From: M30B53 sp964600785
Lineage (GTDB): Bacteria; Planctomycetota; Planctomycetia; Pirellulales; UBA1268
DNA length: 64,000 bases
Direction: 5' to 3'
Assembly: GCA_964600785.1 (NCBI GenBank)
Contig: CAZRKH010000048.1
Span: forward strand, 11,165-75,164
Of the stretch, positions 35,621 to 43,199 are shown piece after piece. Within the stretch, counting starts at the first letter, position 1. Each line of letters starts with the position of its first letter. The translations under genes and the position numbers were made by a program. The notes beneath the pieces were generated by a model, which searched no databases, had not been told where the DNA came from, and saw only the letters and a program-made list of their open reading frames with translations.

Positions 35621-36198
35621 ACGGGGGCATGATGCGAATCTCCGCAGAGCGTCACGACCTGCTCGACACCGCGTTTCTCGTGGAGGCCCGTCGGCACGAC
35701 TCCCGCCGCCGGGAGCCGATGCCTCGAGTGGACTCCCAGCCCGAGCCTCCCGCCGGGGTGGCCGTCGAGGTTGCCTGGCGGCAGCTGGGCTCGGCCGTCG
35801 AGGCCGCCCTGGCTCGGGGCCATCGCGTGATCGCCCTGGCATCGGCTCGCGCCGAGGCCCGCAGCGGACCACTGGTGGAGGGCCTCGCCGCCGGGCTCGG
35901 ACAAGCCGGCCGGCGGGTGGCCACGGCCGATACCGCCCGCTGGAGCCACGGTGGCGAAGACGCGGCCGGTTGCGATGCCGAACTCCTGCTCGTCGATGCG
36001 ACCGGCTGGCTCGGCCCCGGCCGCCTCCGCCGCGACAGGCTCGCCTCGCGATGCCGCGGCTGCGATGCGGTGATCGTGGTGCGGCCGGAGGAGCGGCCCT
36101 TTGCGACGGGCCTGGAGAAGCTCCTCGAGGCGGTCGGGGTGGAATGCCTCGGCGAGGTGGTCACCGGCTGCGACGAACTCCTTCCAGCTCCCGAGTGA
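35617..36198 (+). CDS. Degenerate BY-kinase/ParA-like domain protein
   Basis: 193 residues. The pattern RVIALASARAEARSGPLVEGLAAGLGQAGRRVATADTA matches the start of CpsD/BY-kinase and ParA folds, with SARAEARSGP standing where the GKS/T P-loop would be, so nucleotide binding is probably lost. ELLLVDATGWLGPG occupies the Walker A'/B region, and CDAVIVVRPEERPF, then VGVECLGEVVTG, the later strands. It sits between a small membrane protein and an AAA ATPase. A regulatory subunit of an export or polysaccharide system is possible; this is inference from fold order only. Confidence 0.55.
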   Translation: MNGGMMRISAERHDLLDTAFLVEARRHDSRRREPMPRVDSQPEPPAGVAVEVAWRQLGSAVEAALARGHRVIALASARAEARSGPLVEGLAAGLGQAGRRVATADTARWSHGGEDAAGCDAELLLVDATGWLGPGRLRRDRLASRCRGCDAVIVVRPEERPFATGLEKLLEAVGVECLGEVVTGCDELLPAPE

Positions 36199-36208
36199 GG
36201 ACGACCCG

Positions 36209-36847
36209 ATGCCCGGATCGACCAGCCCCACTCTGCTCCCCCCGGCGGAGGCTGCCTTGGCCAGGCTCCTGCACGCGATCGACGTCGGTGGGCTGGCGGT
36301 GCTCTGCGGACCGCCCGGAACCGGCAAGACCTTCGTGCTCGACGAGCTGGCCGGTCGGGCCGCCGCCGCGGGCCACACGGTGCTCCGGGCCGCGGCCGCG
36401 GTGACCGAGGCGGTCGGGGAGGCGGTCCTGCTGGTCGATGCGGCCGATGCGGCCCGCGATCCAAGCGAGCTGCGGCAGCTGGCGGCGGGATCAGGTCGCG
36501 ATCGCCACGCGGCCTCGCACCGCTGCGTGATCCTCGCCGGCGCCGGCCGGCTGCTCACGCTCGTCGCCCGTGACGCCCAGCTGCGGGAGGCGGTGCGGCT
36601 TCGCGGAGTGCTGCGGCCCTGGCGATTCGAGGAGACCCACCGCTACGCCCAGACGCGGCCCACGGTGGCCGAAGCTCTTGACGTGGAGGCGATGCGGACG
36701 CTCCACGAACTTGCCGCCGGCGTGCCACGGATGGTGGTGCGGCTGCTCGAGACGGCCGCCGTCGTACTGCGTGGTCACCCCGGCCGCCGACTCATGGCCG
36801 CTGATATCGAGTCGTTCCACCGTCGGCTGTTCATTGACGCGGCGTGA
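36209..36847 (+). CDS. AAA ATPase, ExeA-like
   Basis: 212-residue P-loop ATPase. Walker A GPPGTGKT (about 36-43). The Walker B strand reads AVLLVDAAD, without the acidic pair typical of active AAA proteins. A sensor-like region GVPRMVVRLLETAA lies near the C-terminus, as in ExeA/TniB-type ATPases. It follows the degenerate kinase-like gene by ten bases, and its 3' end overlaps the thiO stop by 17 bp in convergent orientation. Confidence 0.65.
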   Translation: MPGSTSPTLLPPAEAALARLLHAIDVGGLAVLCGPPGTGKTFVLDELAGRAAAAGHTVLRAAAAVTEAVGEAVLLVDAADAARDPSELRQLAAGSGRDRHAASHRCVILAGAGRLLTLVARDAQLREAVRLRGVLRPWRFEETHRYAQTRPTVAEALDVEAMRTLHELAAGVPRMVVRLLETAAVVLRGHPGRRLMAADIESFHRRLFIDAA

Positions 36848-38045
36848 CCGCAGCGGCGGCCTCCACCATCATCGCCACCACGTCGGGGCGGCCAGATTCG
36901 CGGCTGCGGCCCGGGGCGAAGGGAGCGGGATCGAGCGCCGGCGCGCGTTTGGTCATGAGGTCGGCGATCAACTCGGCAGTCCCCGTCGACTGGTGCAGGC
37001 CCGCGCGGAAGTGGCCCGCGGCAAGATAGCCGTTGGCGTATCGGGGTGAGAGGCCCAGATAGGGCAGCCCGTCGGGTGAGCCGGGCCTGAGGCCCGACCA
37101 GCTGGCCTCCAGCTCCGCGTGGGCCAGGGCTGGCACCAGTCCGCGGGCCATCGCCAGCAGCCGCTCGATGACCTCGGGCGTGGTGCGAGGATCGTAGCCG
37201 ATGTCCTCGATCGTCGAACCTGCCAGGATGCGGCCGTCAGGCCGGGGCACGAGGTAGTCGAGGCCGAGGTTGATCACCCTCCACAGCAGCGGTTCGGTCG
37301 GTCGCACCAGCGCGATCTGCCCCCGCACCGGCCGCGTCTCGATCGTCACCCCGAAGCCCTCGGCAAGCTTTTGCGACCAGGCGCCCGCCGCGAGCACCCA
37401 TCGCTCGGCGGCAAACACGCCCCGCGGGGTGCGCACCGCAGCGATCGAGTCTCCGCGGGTCTCGATCGCCTCGACACCCGCAGCCTCCACAATGCTCACG
37501 CCCCGCCGCCGGCAGCTTGCCGCGAGCGCCTCGAGCTGCCTCGGCGGGCGGATCTGGGTTTCCTCCGGCAAGAGCATGCCGCCGGCGATCCGGCCACTGC
37601 TGACGGCCTCGGCGAGTGCCGGCTCGAGGTCGGCGACCTCCCTGGGGGCGAGCAGCTCCGCAGTCGCCCCCAGGCATCGCCAGGCTTCAGCCTTCGATCG
37701 CAGCGATTCGACCGCCGGGGCATCAGCTGCCAGGTGCAGCCCGCCGCAGGCCCGCAGGCCGTTGTCGATGCCGGTCTCCTCGAGCAGTTCGGCTGCCCAT
37801 TGCCGGTGCAGCCGGTCGCTACGGGCGGTGAGGGCGTCGCCGGGGGGCGAGTCGCACTCCGGGGCCGGCGGGAGGATGCCCGCGGCGGCCCAGGAGCAGC
37901 TCGAGCGGGCCGGCGCGTCGGTGAGCACGCGAACCTGCAGCCCGCGGCCGGCGAGTTCGCGGGCGATCGAGAGGCCGATCACCCCGCCCCCGATCACGCA
38001 GCAATCGACGGCGGACTTTTCATGACGCGACAGGCTCTTCGACAT
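36831..38045 (-). CDS. thiO: Glycine oxidase ThiO-like FAD oxidoreductase
   Basis: 404 residues. N-terminal dinucleotide motif CVIGGGVIGLSIARELAGRG; DAO-type FAD oxidoreductase fold with RPVRGQIALVR and the C-terminal YLAAGHFRAGLHQSTGTAELIADL. ThiO oxidises glycine to iminoglycine for thiazole synthesis. The start at 38045 follows the DUF3500 gene stop by ten bases. No other thi gene is in the window, so a more general D-amino-acid oxidase role cannot be excluded. Confidence 0.82.
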   Translation of the reverse strand: MSKSLSRHEKSAVDCCVIGGGVIGLSIARELAGRGLQVRVLTDAPARSSCSWAAAGILPPAPECDSPPGDALTARSDRLHRQWAAELLEETGIDNGLRACGGLHLAADAPAVESLRSKAEAWRCLGATAELLAPREVADLEPALAEAVSSGRIAGGMLLPEETQIRPPRQLEALAASCRRRGVSIVEAAGVEAIETRGDSIAAVRTPRGVFAAERWVLAAGAWSQKLAEGFGVTIETRPVRGQIALVRPTEPLLWRVINLGLDYLVPRPDGRILAGSTIEDIGYDPRTTPEVIERLLAMARGLVPALAHAELEASWSGLRPGSPDGLPYLGLSPRYANGYLAAGHFRAGLHQSTGTAELIADLMTKRAPALDPAPFAPGRSRESGRPDVVAMMVEAAAAVTPRQ

Positions 38046-38055
38046 CGGCTGCGGA

Positions 38056-39096
38056 TCAGGCGTTGGTGACCACGGAGGGGTCGTCGGCAATGTTGACCCA
38101 CACGTGCACGTGCGGGGCGCCGCGGAAGTGCCAGACAAACGACGGACCCTCCAGCCGCCAGTTGTCCCACACGCCGTCGTTGCCGATATCACCCCCCTTG
38201 TAAAAGGTGAGCCGGCAGGCCTCGAGACCCCCCTGCCTGGCCAGGCAGGCCTTGGCCTCCGAGCGATCACTCCGCCGAAACGGCTCGAGCAGCAGCCCGA
38301 GCACCTTGACCAGCTCCTGTTGCTGGTCGTCGGAGAGTTCCGAGACCGCAATCCCGGTGGGCACCGAGGCGACCGCGGGGCCCCTGAAGGCGATCGCGTT
38401 CTCCGCCGGCGGCCGGCCGGCGAGGGCCTGCTTCCGCTGCCGGCCGTCGAGCATCTCGAAAACGCCGTTGGCGGCCATCGCCTGTGGCCAGAAGACATTG
38501 CCGGGATGGTCCTTCTCCTCGTTGAATCCACCGGCGTCGTGGCCGTAGAAGATCGGCCCTCCGAAGGCGACGTGCTCGGCGGAATCTCCGTCGCACCGCA
38601 GCGTCATGTGTCGCCCGGTGAGGAGGAACTGGTAGGGTCCATCGCCGGGGGTGCCGAGGATGGCGATCGACTGCTGGTGGCCAAAGCCACCGGTATCGTC
38701 CTCGAGTTGCCTGTCGAACCGATCGTGCCAGGCGGGATTGGTGAGCCGTTCGAAGACGGCCCTGGTCAGCTTCCGCTGGTCTGCGGTGAAGAAGTCGCTC
38801 GAGAGGTCGGTGTCGGTGCACTGCCAGTTGTTGGCGACCCGCGTGCGGAGCAGGCCGAATTTCGGATGGCGGTAGTCCCAGGGCAGGCAGATCCGCGACC
38901 GCTGCTGCGGGCTCAGGGAGTCGTGAAGCTGCCTGACGAGATCCTCGGCGACGCCGTCGGTGGCCGGCTCCGTGGCCGAAGCGACGCCGGTGGCAAGGCC
39001 CGCGGCGAGGGAACCACCAACAGCCGACCGCTCGAGGAATCGCCGCCGGGAGATTGTCGGCTCGAGGGTGTCAAGGGGCATGGGTCTGTGGGACAT
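38056..39096 (-). CDS. Tat-exported DUF3500 protein
   Basis: About 346 residues. The N-terminus carries a twin-arginine signal (SRRRFLERSAVGGSLAAGLA). The mature protein fits DUF3500: NWQCTDTDLSSDFFTADQRK, LTGRHMTLRCDGDS, FGGPIFYGHDAGG, and a histidine-rich FRGAPHVHVWVN end. The function of the family is unknown. Two ATG codons (39096 and 39081) are possible; either keeps the Tat motif. It is followed by thiO on the same strand. Confidence 0.75.
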   Translation of the reverse strand: MSHRPMPLDTLEPTISRRRFLERSAVGGSLAAGLATGVASATEPATDGVAEDLVRQLHDSLSPQQRSRICLPWDYRHPKFGLLRTRVANNWQCTDTDLSSDFFTADQRKLTRAVFERLTNPAWHDRFDRQLEDDTGGFGHQQSIAILGTPGDGPYQFLLTGRHMTLRCDGDSAEHVAFGGPIFYGHDAGGFNEEKDHPGNVFWPQAMAANGVFEMLDGRQRKQALAGRPPAENAIAFRGPAVASVPTGIAVSELSDDQQQELVKVLGLLLEPFRRSDRSEAKACLARQGGLEACRLTFYKGGDIGNDGVWDNWRLEGPSFVWHFRGAPHVHVWVNIADDPSVVTNA

Positions 39097-39420
39097 GATC
39101 CGCTGGAACTCCGACGGTCGAGAACTGGGCACTCCGCGGCGAAACGTGATGGGCACGGCTGGTCGGCCGGTCCCGCGGACCCGCCAGCCCCAATCATACC
39201 CGGATTTCCAAGCGGACCGGATTTCAGGGCGGACCGGATTTCAGGCCGCCCCGGATTTCAAGACCGCGCCAGATTTCATCGATGGTGGCCGGGGGCCGAC
39301 GGGCTACAATCAAAGGCGAGAACGCCCGCCCTGACCCGGAAAATCGGGCCGTCCGCCCAACGCGATCGGGCGATCGCGGGCGGGCGTCCACCACGCAGTC
39401 CTCGAGTACGAGCCGCCGCG

Positions 39421-40656
39421 ATGTCGATTGCAGAGCCGACCACCAGATTCTCACAAGGCCCCGATGCCCTCGGGCGTTTTGGGTCCTTCGGCGGTCGATA
39501 CGTCCCCGAAACGCTTTCCGCGGCCCTCGATGAACTGGAGCAGGCCTACGCCGAGGCGCGGGTCGACACCGCGTTCCGCGAAGAACTCGACGGACTCTTG
39601 GCGAGTTTCGTGGGTCGACAGACGCCGCTGATGCATGCCCGACGGCTGACCGCCCATGCCGGCGGGGCGGAGATCGTCTTCAAGCGGGAGGATCTCAGCC
39701 ACACCGGTGCCCACAAGATCAACAACACCCTCGGTCAGGCCCTGCTCGCGAAGCGGATGGGCAAGCGACGGATCATCGCCGAGACCGGCGCGGGACAGCA
39801 CGGGGTGGCCACGGCCACCGCCTGCGCGTTGTTCGGGCTGGAGTGCGTGGTCTACATGGGGGCCGAGGACGTTCGGCGGCAGAGCCCCAACGTGCGGAAC
39901 ATGCGGCTGATGGGGGCCGAGGTGCGGCCGGTGGAGAGCGGCTCCCGGACACTCCGCGACGCGATCAACGAGGCGATGCGGGACTGGATGGGCTCGGTTG
40001 CCACGAGCCACTACATCATCGGCTCGGTGGTCGGGCCGCATCCCTTCCCGAGGATCGTGCGGGACTTTCAAAGCGTGATCGGCCGAGAGACCGTGGCCCA
40101 GTCACGCGAACTGCTCGGCCGCCTGCCCGAGGTGGTGGTGGCCTGCGTCGGTGGCGGCAGCAACGCAGCGGGCATGTTCCATCCTTTCGTCGACCATGCC
40201 GGCGTGCGGCTGGTGGGCGTCGAGGCGGGCGGCCGCTCGGCCGACCCGGGGAGCCATGCGGCCAGCCTCAGCCACGGCAGCCCCGGCGTGCTGCATGGCA
40301 GCCTCAGCTACGTGCTTCAGGACGGCGACGGCCAGACCTCCGACGTGCATTCGGTGTCGGCGGGCCTCGACTATCCAGGGGTCGGCCCCGAGCATGCCTA
40401 CTGGCGTGATGCCGGCCGCGTCGAGTACACGAGCGTGACGGATGCCGAGGCTCTGGACGCCTTCGATCTCGTGGCCCGCAAGGAGGGCATCCTGCCTGCC
40501 CTGGAAACCTCCCATGCACTCGCCTGGACGGTGCGGGCGGCCGCCTCGATGCCGCGGGATGCCGCGGTGGTGGTCTGTCTTTCCGGCCGGGGCGACAAGG
40601 ATGCCGCTGAAATCGCGAGGCTGCGGGGCATGTCCGAGGGGGCTGGCGATGGCTGA
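39421..40656 (+). CDS. trpB: Tryptophan synthase beta chain
   Basis: PLP enzyme that condenses indole with serine. 411 residues. Motifs: GRFGSFGGRYVPETL, the PLP lysine in HTGAHKINN (about 100), ETGAGQHGVATAT, and the phosphate-binding VGGGSNAAGMF. The start at 39421 gives the family N-terminus; the frame stays open far upstream without homology. It overlaps trpA by eight bases. Confidence 0.96.
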   Translation: MSIAEPTTRFSQGPDALGRFGSFGGRYVPETLSAALDELEQAYAEARVDTAFREELDGLLASFVGRQTPLMHARRLTAHAGGAEIVFKREDLSHTGAHKINNTLGQALLAKRMGKRRIIAETGAGQHGVATATACALFGLECVVYMGAEDVRRQSPNVRNMRLMGAEVRPVESGSRTLRDAINEAMRDWMGSVATSHYIIGSVVGPHPFPRIVRDFQSVIGRETVAQSRELLGRLPEVVVACVGGGSNAAGMFHPFVDHAGVRLVGVEAGGRSADPGSHAASLSHGSPGVLHGSLSYVLQDGDGQTSDVHSVSAGLDYPGVGPEHAYWRDAGRVEYTSVTDAEALDAFDLVARKEGILPALETSHALAWTVRAAASMPRDAAVVVCLSGRGDKDAAEIARLRGMSEGAGDG

Positions 40657-41500
40657 GGCGGCGGCCGGCTGCGGGGCGACGGCGATCGTCGAGGCGATCC
40701 GCGGGCGGCGAGAGGCGGGTCTCGCGGCGGTCGCTCCCTTCCTCACCGTCGGTGACCCGGACTGCCGATTCACCGTGGAGTGCCTGGCAGGAATCGACTC
40801 AGCCGGCGCCGCAGTCTGTGAACTCGGCGTGCCCTACAGCGATCCGATCGCCGACGGCCCGGTGATTCAGGCCTCCTACACCCGGGCCCTCTCAGCCGGC
40901 GGCACACTCGCGGACACCTTCGACGTGGCCCGTCAAACGGCTGCCAGCCTCACCATGCCGCTGGTGGCGATGACCAGTTATTCGATCATCTTTCGTCGCG
41001 GGATCGACAGCTTCACCGCCGAGGCGAGAACGGCCGGGCTGGCCGGTCTGGTGGTGCCCGATCTCCCGCTGGAGGAGAGTGCAACGCTCGCGGCTGCCTG
41101 CCGCGAGCATGGGCTGGCCCTCGTTCGCCTCGTCACGCCCACGACCCCGCCGGAGCGGGCGGCCCGGATCGCCGCCGAGAGCACCGGGTTTCTCTATTGC
41201 GTGTCGGTGGCGGGCGTCACCGGCGAGCGGGCCATGCTTCCCGAAGAGCTCATCGAACGGGTGGCCTGGCTGCGGCAGCGGTGTGAGGTGCCGATCATGG
41301 TCGGCTTCGGGATTCGTGATGCAACGCAGGTGCGGGCGGTCTGCGAGGTCGCCGACGGGGCGATCGTGGGTTCGGCCGTCGTGCGTCAGCTCGCACGCTG
41401 CGTCGGGGGCGGCGAGGGCGGCCGCGAGGAGGTGCTCGCGGCGATCCGCGAGCAGGTGGCGGGGCTCGTCAATGCGACCCGCAGCCCGGGTTCGCCGTGA
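40649..41500 (+). CDS. trpA: Tryptophan synthase alpha chain
   Basis: Cleaves indole-3-glycerol phosphate and passes indole to TrpB. 283 residues. Catalytic acids lie in CELGVPYSDPIADGP, with the PDLPLEES loop and the GVTGER and MVGFGIRD phosphate-binding segments. The ATG lies eight bases inside the end of trpB with GAGGGGG upstream, so the subunits are translationally coupled. Confidence 0.95.
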   Translation: MAEAAAGCGATAIVEAIRGRREAGLAAVAPFLTVGDPDCRFTVECLAGIDSAGAAVCELGVPYSDPIADGPVIQASYTRALSAGGTLADTFDVARQTAASLTMPLVAMTSYSIIFRRGIDSFTAEARTAGLAGLVVPDLPLEESATLAAACREHGLALVRLVTPTTPPERAARIAAESTGFLYCVSVAGVTGERAMLPEELIERVAWLRQRCEVPIMVGFGIRDATQVRAVCEVADGAIVGSAVVRQLARCVGGGEGGREEVLAAIREQVAGLVNATRSPGSP

Positions 41501-41536
41501 GGCACGAGCCGCGGGCAGCCGAACCGATGCGTCGTC

Positions 41537-41545
41537 TGCTATAAT
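41537..41545 (+). promoter_or_regulatory. Extended -10 promoter element
   Basis: TGC followed by TATAAT is a perfect extended -10 box in a GC-rich gap, 49 bp upstream of the next ATG. The -35 position is poor, as is usual for extended -10 promoters. It separates the following gene from trpBA. Confidence 0.6.
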
Positions 41546-41593
41546 ACGCGTGATTGAGCGGGTTCTACCTCGAGACAGGGAGGTCACCCATTC

Positions 41594-42124
41594 ATGGATC
41601 CCGTACGGCATCCGGACGACATCACGCGGTTCTTCCAGGGGCTCACCGAGCATGCCTTCCAGGCCACGCTCGGTGTCGTTGATCCTCCCCTTGTCGACTA
41701 CGTGTCGGTGTTGCTCGTCCGCTATGTGAGGAGCGACTCGATCGCCTCCTGGCCGGGCTGCGGCCGCAAGCCCCGCCCCGCGATCCCGGCGGTCGAGCAG
41801 CTTTGGCGGGCTGAGGCCTCGGCGACCGATTCACCGGCCGACCCGCCACTCCAACGCGAGGGCTACCGGGAATTGGGCGACGCGGCCCTGTTTTGGACCG
41901 GTCTCTACCCGGAGGCCGTGCGTCGACCCCGCGGCGGCCTGGCGGAAGAACTGACGCCCTCGGTGGCCGACTACCGTGCGGTCGGCCGCAGAGCCTACTG
42001 GCTTGCCAGCCGTCTTCCGGCGGCCGACCCCGACGACGAGGGCAGGCTGCTGGCCCGCCTCAGCCGGGAGTTCGATCTGTGCGTGGCGGGCCTGGCGGAG
42101 GTCAGAAAAAGCTGGGCCGACTAA
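41594..42124 (+). CDS. Conserved hypothetical protein
   Basis: 176 residues, soluble, without signal or transmembrane segment. The sequence starts DDITRFFQGLTEHAFQATLG, continues with PPLVDYVSVLLVRYVRSD, and later has GDAALFWTGLYPEA and RLSREFDLCVAGLAEVRKSW. I recognise the pattern as a lineage-conserved helical family but know no function. It has its own extended -10 promoter and a GGGAGG ribosome site. Its TAA directly abuts the inverted end of the transposase relic. Confidence 0.65.
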   Translation: MDPVRHPDDITRFFQGLTEHAFQATLGVVDPPLVDYVSVLLVRYVRSDSIASWPGCGRKPRPAIPAVEQLWRAEASATDSPADPPLQREGYRELGDAALFWTGLYPEAVRRPRGGLAEELTPSVADYRAVGRRAYWLASRLPAADPDDEGRLLARLSREFDLCVAGLAEVRKSWAD

Positions 42125-42147
42125 CTGCTCGTGCAAAAAGCACTCCG

Positions 42148-42315
42148 ACGCGGCTGATCTGTGTGGCCGTCAAGTCCCACGAAAGCTATCGGGGCATGCA
42201 GGGGCCGCGGTGTGACGGGGTGCTGCGGATCGTGACCAACCGCCTCGACCTGTCGGCGAAACTGATCGCCGAGATGTATCGGCTCCGCTGGCTGTTGCCA
42301 GCGGAGCCATGGATG
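42148..42315 (+). pseudogene. Fragment of IS4-family transposase
   Basis: Translated in the frame of base 42154, the sequence reads LICVAVKSHESYRG, then CDGVLRIVTNRLDLSAKLIA, then EMYRLRW. This matches the C-terminal catalytic region of IS4-type DDE transposases: the TN..dls...IA..Y..RW motif just before the catalytic Glu. Homology stops at the tryptophan, exactly where a hairpin begins; the N-terminal two thirds are missing. It is non-functional. Confidence 0.65.
42281..42308. repeat. Perfect 11-bp hairpin in the transposase relic
   Basis: GGCTCCGCTGG, the loop CTGTTG, and CCAGCGGAGCC. The left arm encodes the last conserved LRW residues of the transposase fragment; the right arm begins unrelated sequence, as though a deletion or fold-back event made the junction. 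Confidence 0.7.
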
Positions 42316-42509
42316 GCGGAGCGCAGGCAGCTTCGAACGAGCGAAGGCCTGGAGGGCCGCAGCGAGTGCCCGGCGACAGGGCATGGGCACCCCGACCCCC
42401 ACTGGACGCTTGTGTCCCCTTCTGAAAAACAACTCTCCAACACCGGCCACCTGGGGCGGCACGTATCGTGCCGAACAGAATTGCCACGGAGGGCTTTTTC
42501 CACAGTCTG

Positions 42510-43199
42510 CTACCGCCGACGATGCCAGTCGGCGAGGAGCGATCGGCTCCATTCCGGCCAGTCGGCCGCCCCTTGTGCCGAGGTGTCGAGGAGTCCTCCG
42601 GCTTCGAGCAGGATCGCCCGGCCGAAGCAGTTTTCGATGCCGCCGCCGTCAGCCGTGGCGAGCACCACGCCGCCGGCGAGAGTGAAGTCGGCGATCGCCC
42701 TCGAGACATCCTGGCGGCCGGGAGCGTCGAGCAGAGCGAAGGGATTGTCGAGCAGGAGAATCTCCGGATCGTGGAGCATCGCCGAGGCGATCAGCAACTG
42801 CTTCCGCCGGCCGTCGGGGAGCCGATCGATCCGCTCGTCGCGTCGGTGACCGCAGCCGGCAAAGTCCAGACCCCGCCTGATCGCCTCCCGCAGCGGCTGG
42901 CCGGCGAGCCCCCGGGGCCGGGCCACGAGTTCGAGAAATTCGTCGCAGCGGATCACCGGCCAGGCGGCCGGTAAGGCCCCGGCGTAGCCGACGCGGGGTG
43001 GCTCCTGACCGGTCGAGCCGAGCACGACTCGGCCCGCCGCCGGCGGAAGGTTGCCGGCGATCACTTCCAAAAGCAGGCTCTTTCCGCTCCCCGAGAGTCC
43101 CAGCAGGGCCACCGCCTCGCCGGCGTTGATCGTCAGCGAGGCGGCTTCCAGCAGCGGACCGTCGCGGTTGCGTACGCCGAGCCCCTCGAGCTTGATCAT
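42510..43199 (-). CDS. ABC transporter ATP-binding protein
   Basis: 229 residues. Walker A GLSGSGKS (about 36-43); Walker B EILLLDNPFALLD. The signature loop reads LPDGR instead of LSGGQ, and the H-loop histidine is replaced (ATADGGG), so ATPase activity may be reduced. No permease gene is adjacent. Its start overlaps the trpE stop by four bases (ATGA), implying coupling. Its stop codon lies within the inverted end of the transposase relic. Confidence 0.75.
   Translation of the reverse strand: MIKLEGLGVRNRDGPLLEAASLTINAGEAVALLGLSGSGKSLLLEVIAGNLPPAAGRVVLGSTGQEPPRVGYAGALPAAWPVIRCDEFLELVARPRGLAGQPLREAIRRGLDFAGCGHRRDERIDRLPDGRRKQLLIASAMLHDPEILLLDNPFALLDAPGRQDVSRAIADFTLAGGVVLATADGGGIENCFGRAILLEAGGLLDTSAQGAADWPEWSRSLLADWHRRR

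Larger units (their letters stand above)
42124..42510. mobile_element. IS4-type element relic with terminal inverted repeats
   Basis: The left end (42124-42146) and right end (42488-42510) are imperfect inverted repeats sharing GTGsAAAAAGCmCTCC. Inside lies a short transposase-like fragment (about 42154-42315) and an 11-bp perfect hairpin (42281-42308). At 387 bp it is far shorter than a complete insertion sequence, so it is an internally deleted relic. Both ends touch stop codons of the flanking genes. A second element with matching ends lies at 47510-47675. Confidence 0.65.

Noticed and set aside
41893..42849. Long + frame joining the hypothetical gene, transposase relic and ABC gene region
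   Set aside because: Only the 42154-42315 part is homologous to anything; the rest is antisense or out-of-frame sequence.
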